Below are positions 6,355-6,689 of a DNA stretch of 6,689 bases, piece after piece. Position 1 is the first letter of the stretch. Every line of letters begins with the position of its first letter. Under the pieces are notes generated by a model. That model was not told the DNA's origin, did no database searches, and saw only the letters and a list, made by a program, of their open reading frames with translations. The DNA is from Clostridiales bacterium (lineage in GTDB: Bacteria > Bacillota > Clostridia > Christensenellales > Aristaeellaceae), in assembly GCA_004557805.1 (NCBI GenBank), contig SFFS01000139.1, forward strand, positions 1 to 6,689. The letters are read 5' to 3'. A program made the translations under genes and the position numbers.

Positions 6355-6689
6355 ATGTCGAAGATAGACGACGTTCGCAAGGAAATGATGCTCGCGCTCA
6401 AGGCCGGCGACAAGCCGCGCAAGGACGCGCTTTCGCTGCTTTTGTCGGCGCTGAAATCCAAGCAGATCGACAAGCGCGCCGATCTGACTGAAGAAGAAGA
6501 AAACGCCGTGGTCTACCGCGAAATCAAAGAGGCGAAGGAAACGCTCGATACCACCCCTGCCGATCGCGAGGATGTGATCGCCGAATGCAAACTGCGCATT
6601 GAAACTTACACTCCCTTCGCTCCGCAGCGTATGGATGCGGAACAGGTCAAGGCCGTGCTGACCGAGGTGCTCGTAGAACTGGGCATCGA
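6355..6689 (+). CDS. yqeY: GatB/YqeY domain-containing protein, 5' part
   Basis: The frame opens at ATG 6355 and stays open to the window end, giving about 111 residues of a family usually near 150. It matches the YqeY pattern: an N-terminal helix with ALKAGDKPRKDALSLLLSALK (about 14-34), then QIDKRADLTEEEENAVVYREIKEAKET (a second helical pair with the typical LT-x-EE turn), then ADREDVIAECKLRIETYTPF, where relatives have a conserved glutamate-rich helix leading to a YLP-type turn, then QRMDAEQVKAVL. YqeY domains resemble the tRNA-binding tail of the amidotransferase subunit GatB; as stand-alone proteins their role is not well defined. The ribosome binding site is AAGAAGGG at about 6341-6349. 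It is transcribed divergently from the DUF362 operon. The missing C-terminus cannot be assessed. Confidence 0.88.
   Translation, partial: MSKIDDVRKEMMLALKAGDKPRKDALSLLLSALKSKQIDKRADLTEEEENAVVYREIKEAKETLDTTPADREDVIAECKLRIETYTPFAPQRMDAEQVKAVLTEVLVELGI

Overview
The window looks like a chromosome segment from a GC-rich member of the Bacillota, most likely a clostridial lineage. The evidence is the yceD-rpmF pair with a four-cysteine L32, an OmpR-type two-component pair, a CitX-CitG fusion, strong GGAGG-type ribosome binding sites and sigma-A-type promoters. No species can be assigned from the sequence alone, and no mobile element, CRISPR array, tRNA or rRNA is visible.

Layout. (1) Positions 1-716, plus strand: the 3' part of a YceD/DUF177 gene, then rpmF (ribosomal protein L32), then a clear intrinsic terminator. 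(2) Positions 734-992, minus strand: a broken remnant that reads as a GNAT acetyltransferase with frameshifts and an internal deletion. It sits between the terminator and the end of a histidine kinase gene. (3) Positions 1025-6246, minus strand: five tightly spaced genes. In transcription order they are a DUF362 protein with two 4Fe-4S motifs, a P-loop ATPase/kinase-like protein with a C-terminal tRNA-synthetase SAD-like domain, a CitX-CitG fusion, an OmpR-family response regulator, and a HAMP histidine kinase overlapping the regulator by 4 bp. (4) Positions 6247-6354: a short divergent promoter region in which two good sigma-A-type promoters share almost the same -35 element. (5) Positions 6355-6689, plus strand: the 5' part of a GatB/YqeY-family gene, cut by the window end.

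How the genes may work together. CitX and CitG make and attach the phosphoribosyl-dephospho-CoA prosthetic group of citrate lyase (and, in related enzymes, malonate decarboxylase). No acyl carrier subunit or lyase gene is present here. The fusion instead sits behind two genes of unknown biochemical role: an iron-sulfur DUF362 protein and the P-loop/SAD protein. That three-gene set, followed by a two-component system, is the most interesting part of the window. Its joint function is not established by anything visible here. The short gaps suggest one transcript starting at the divergent promoter, with a possible weaker internal start before the response regulator.
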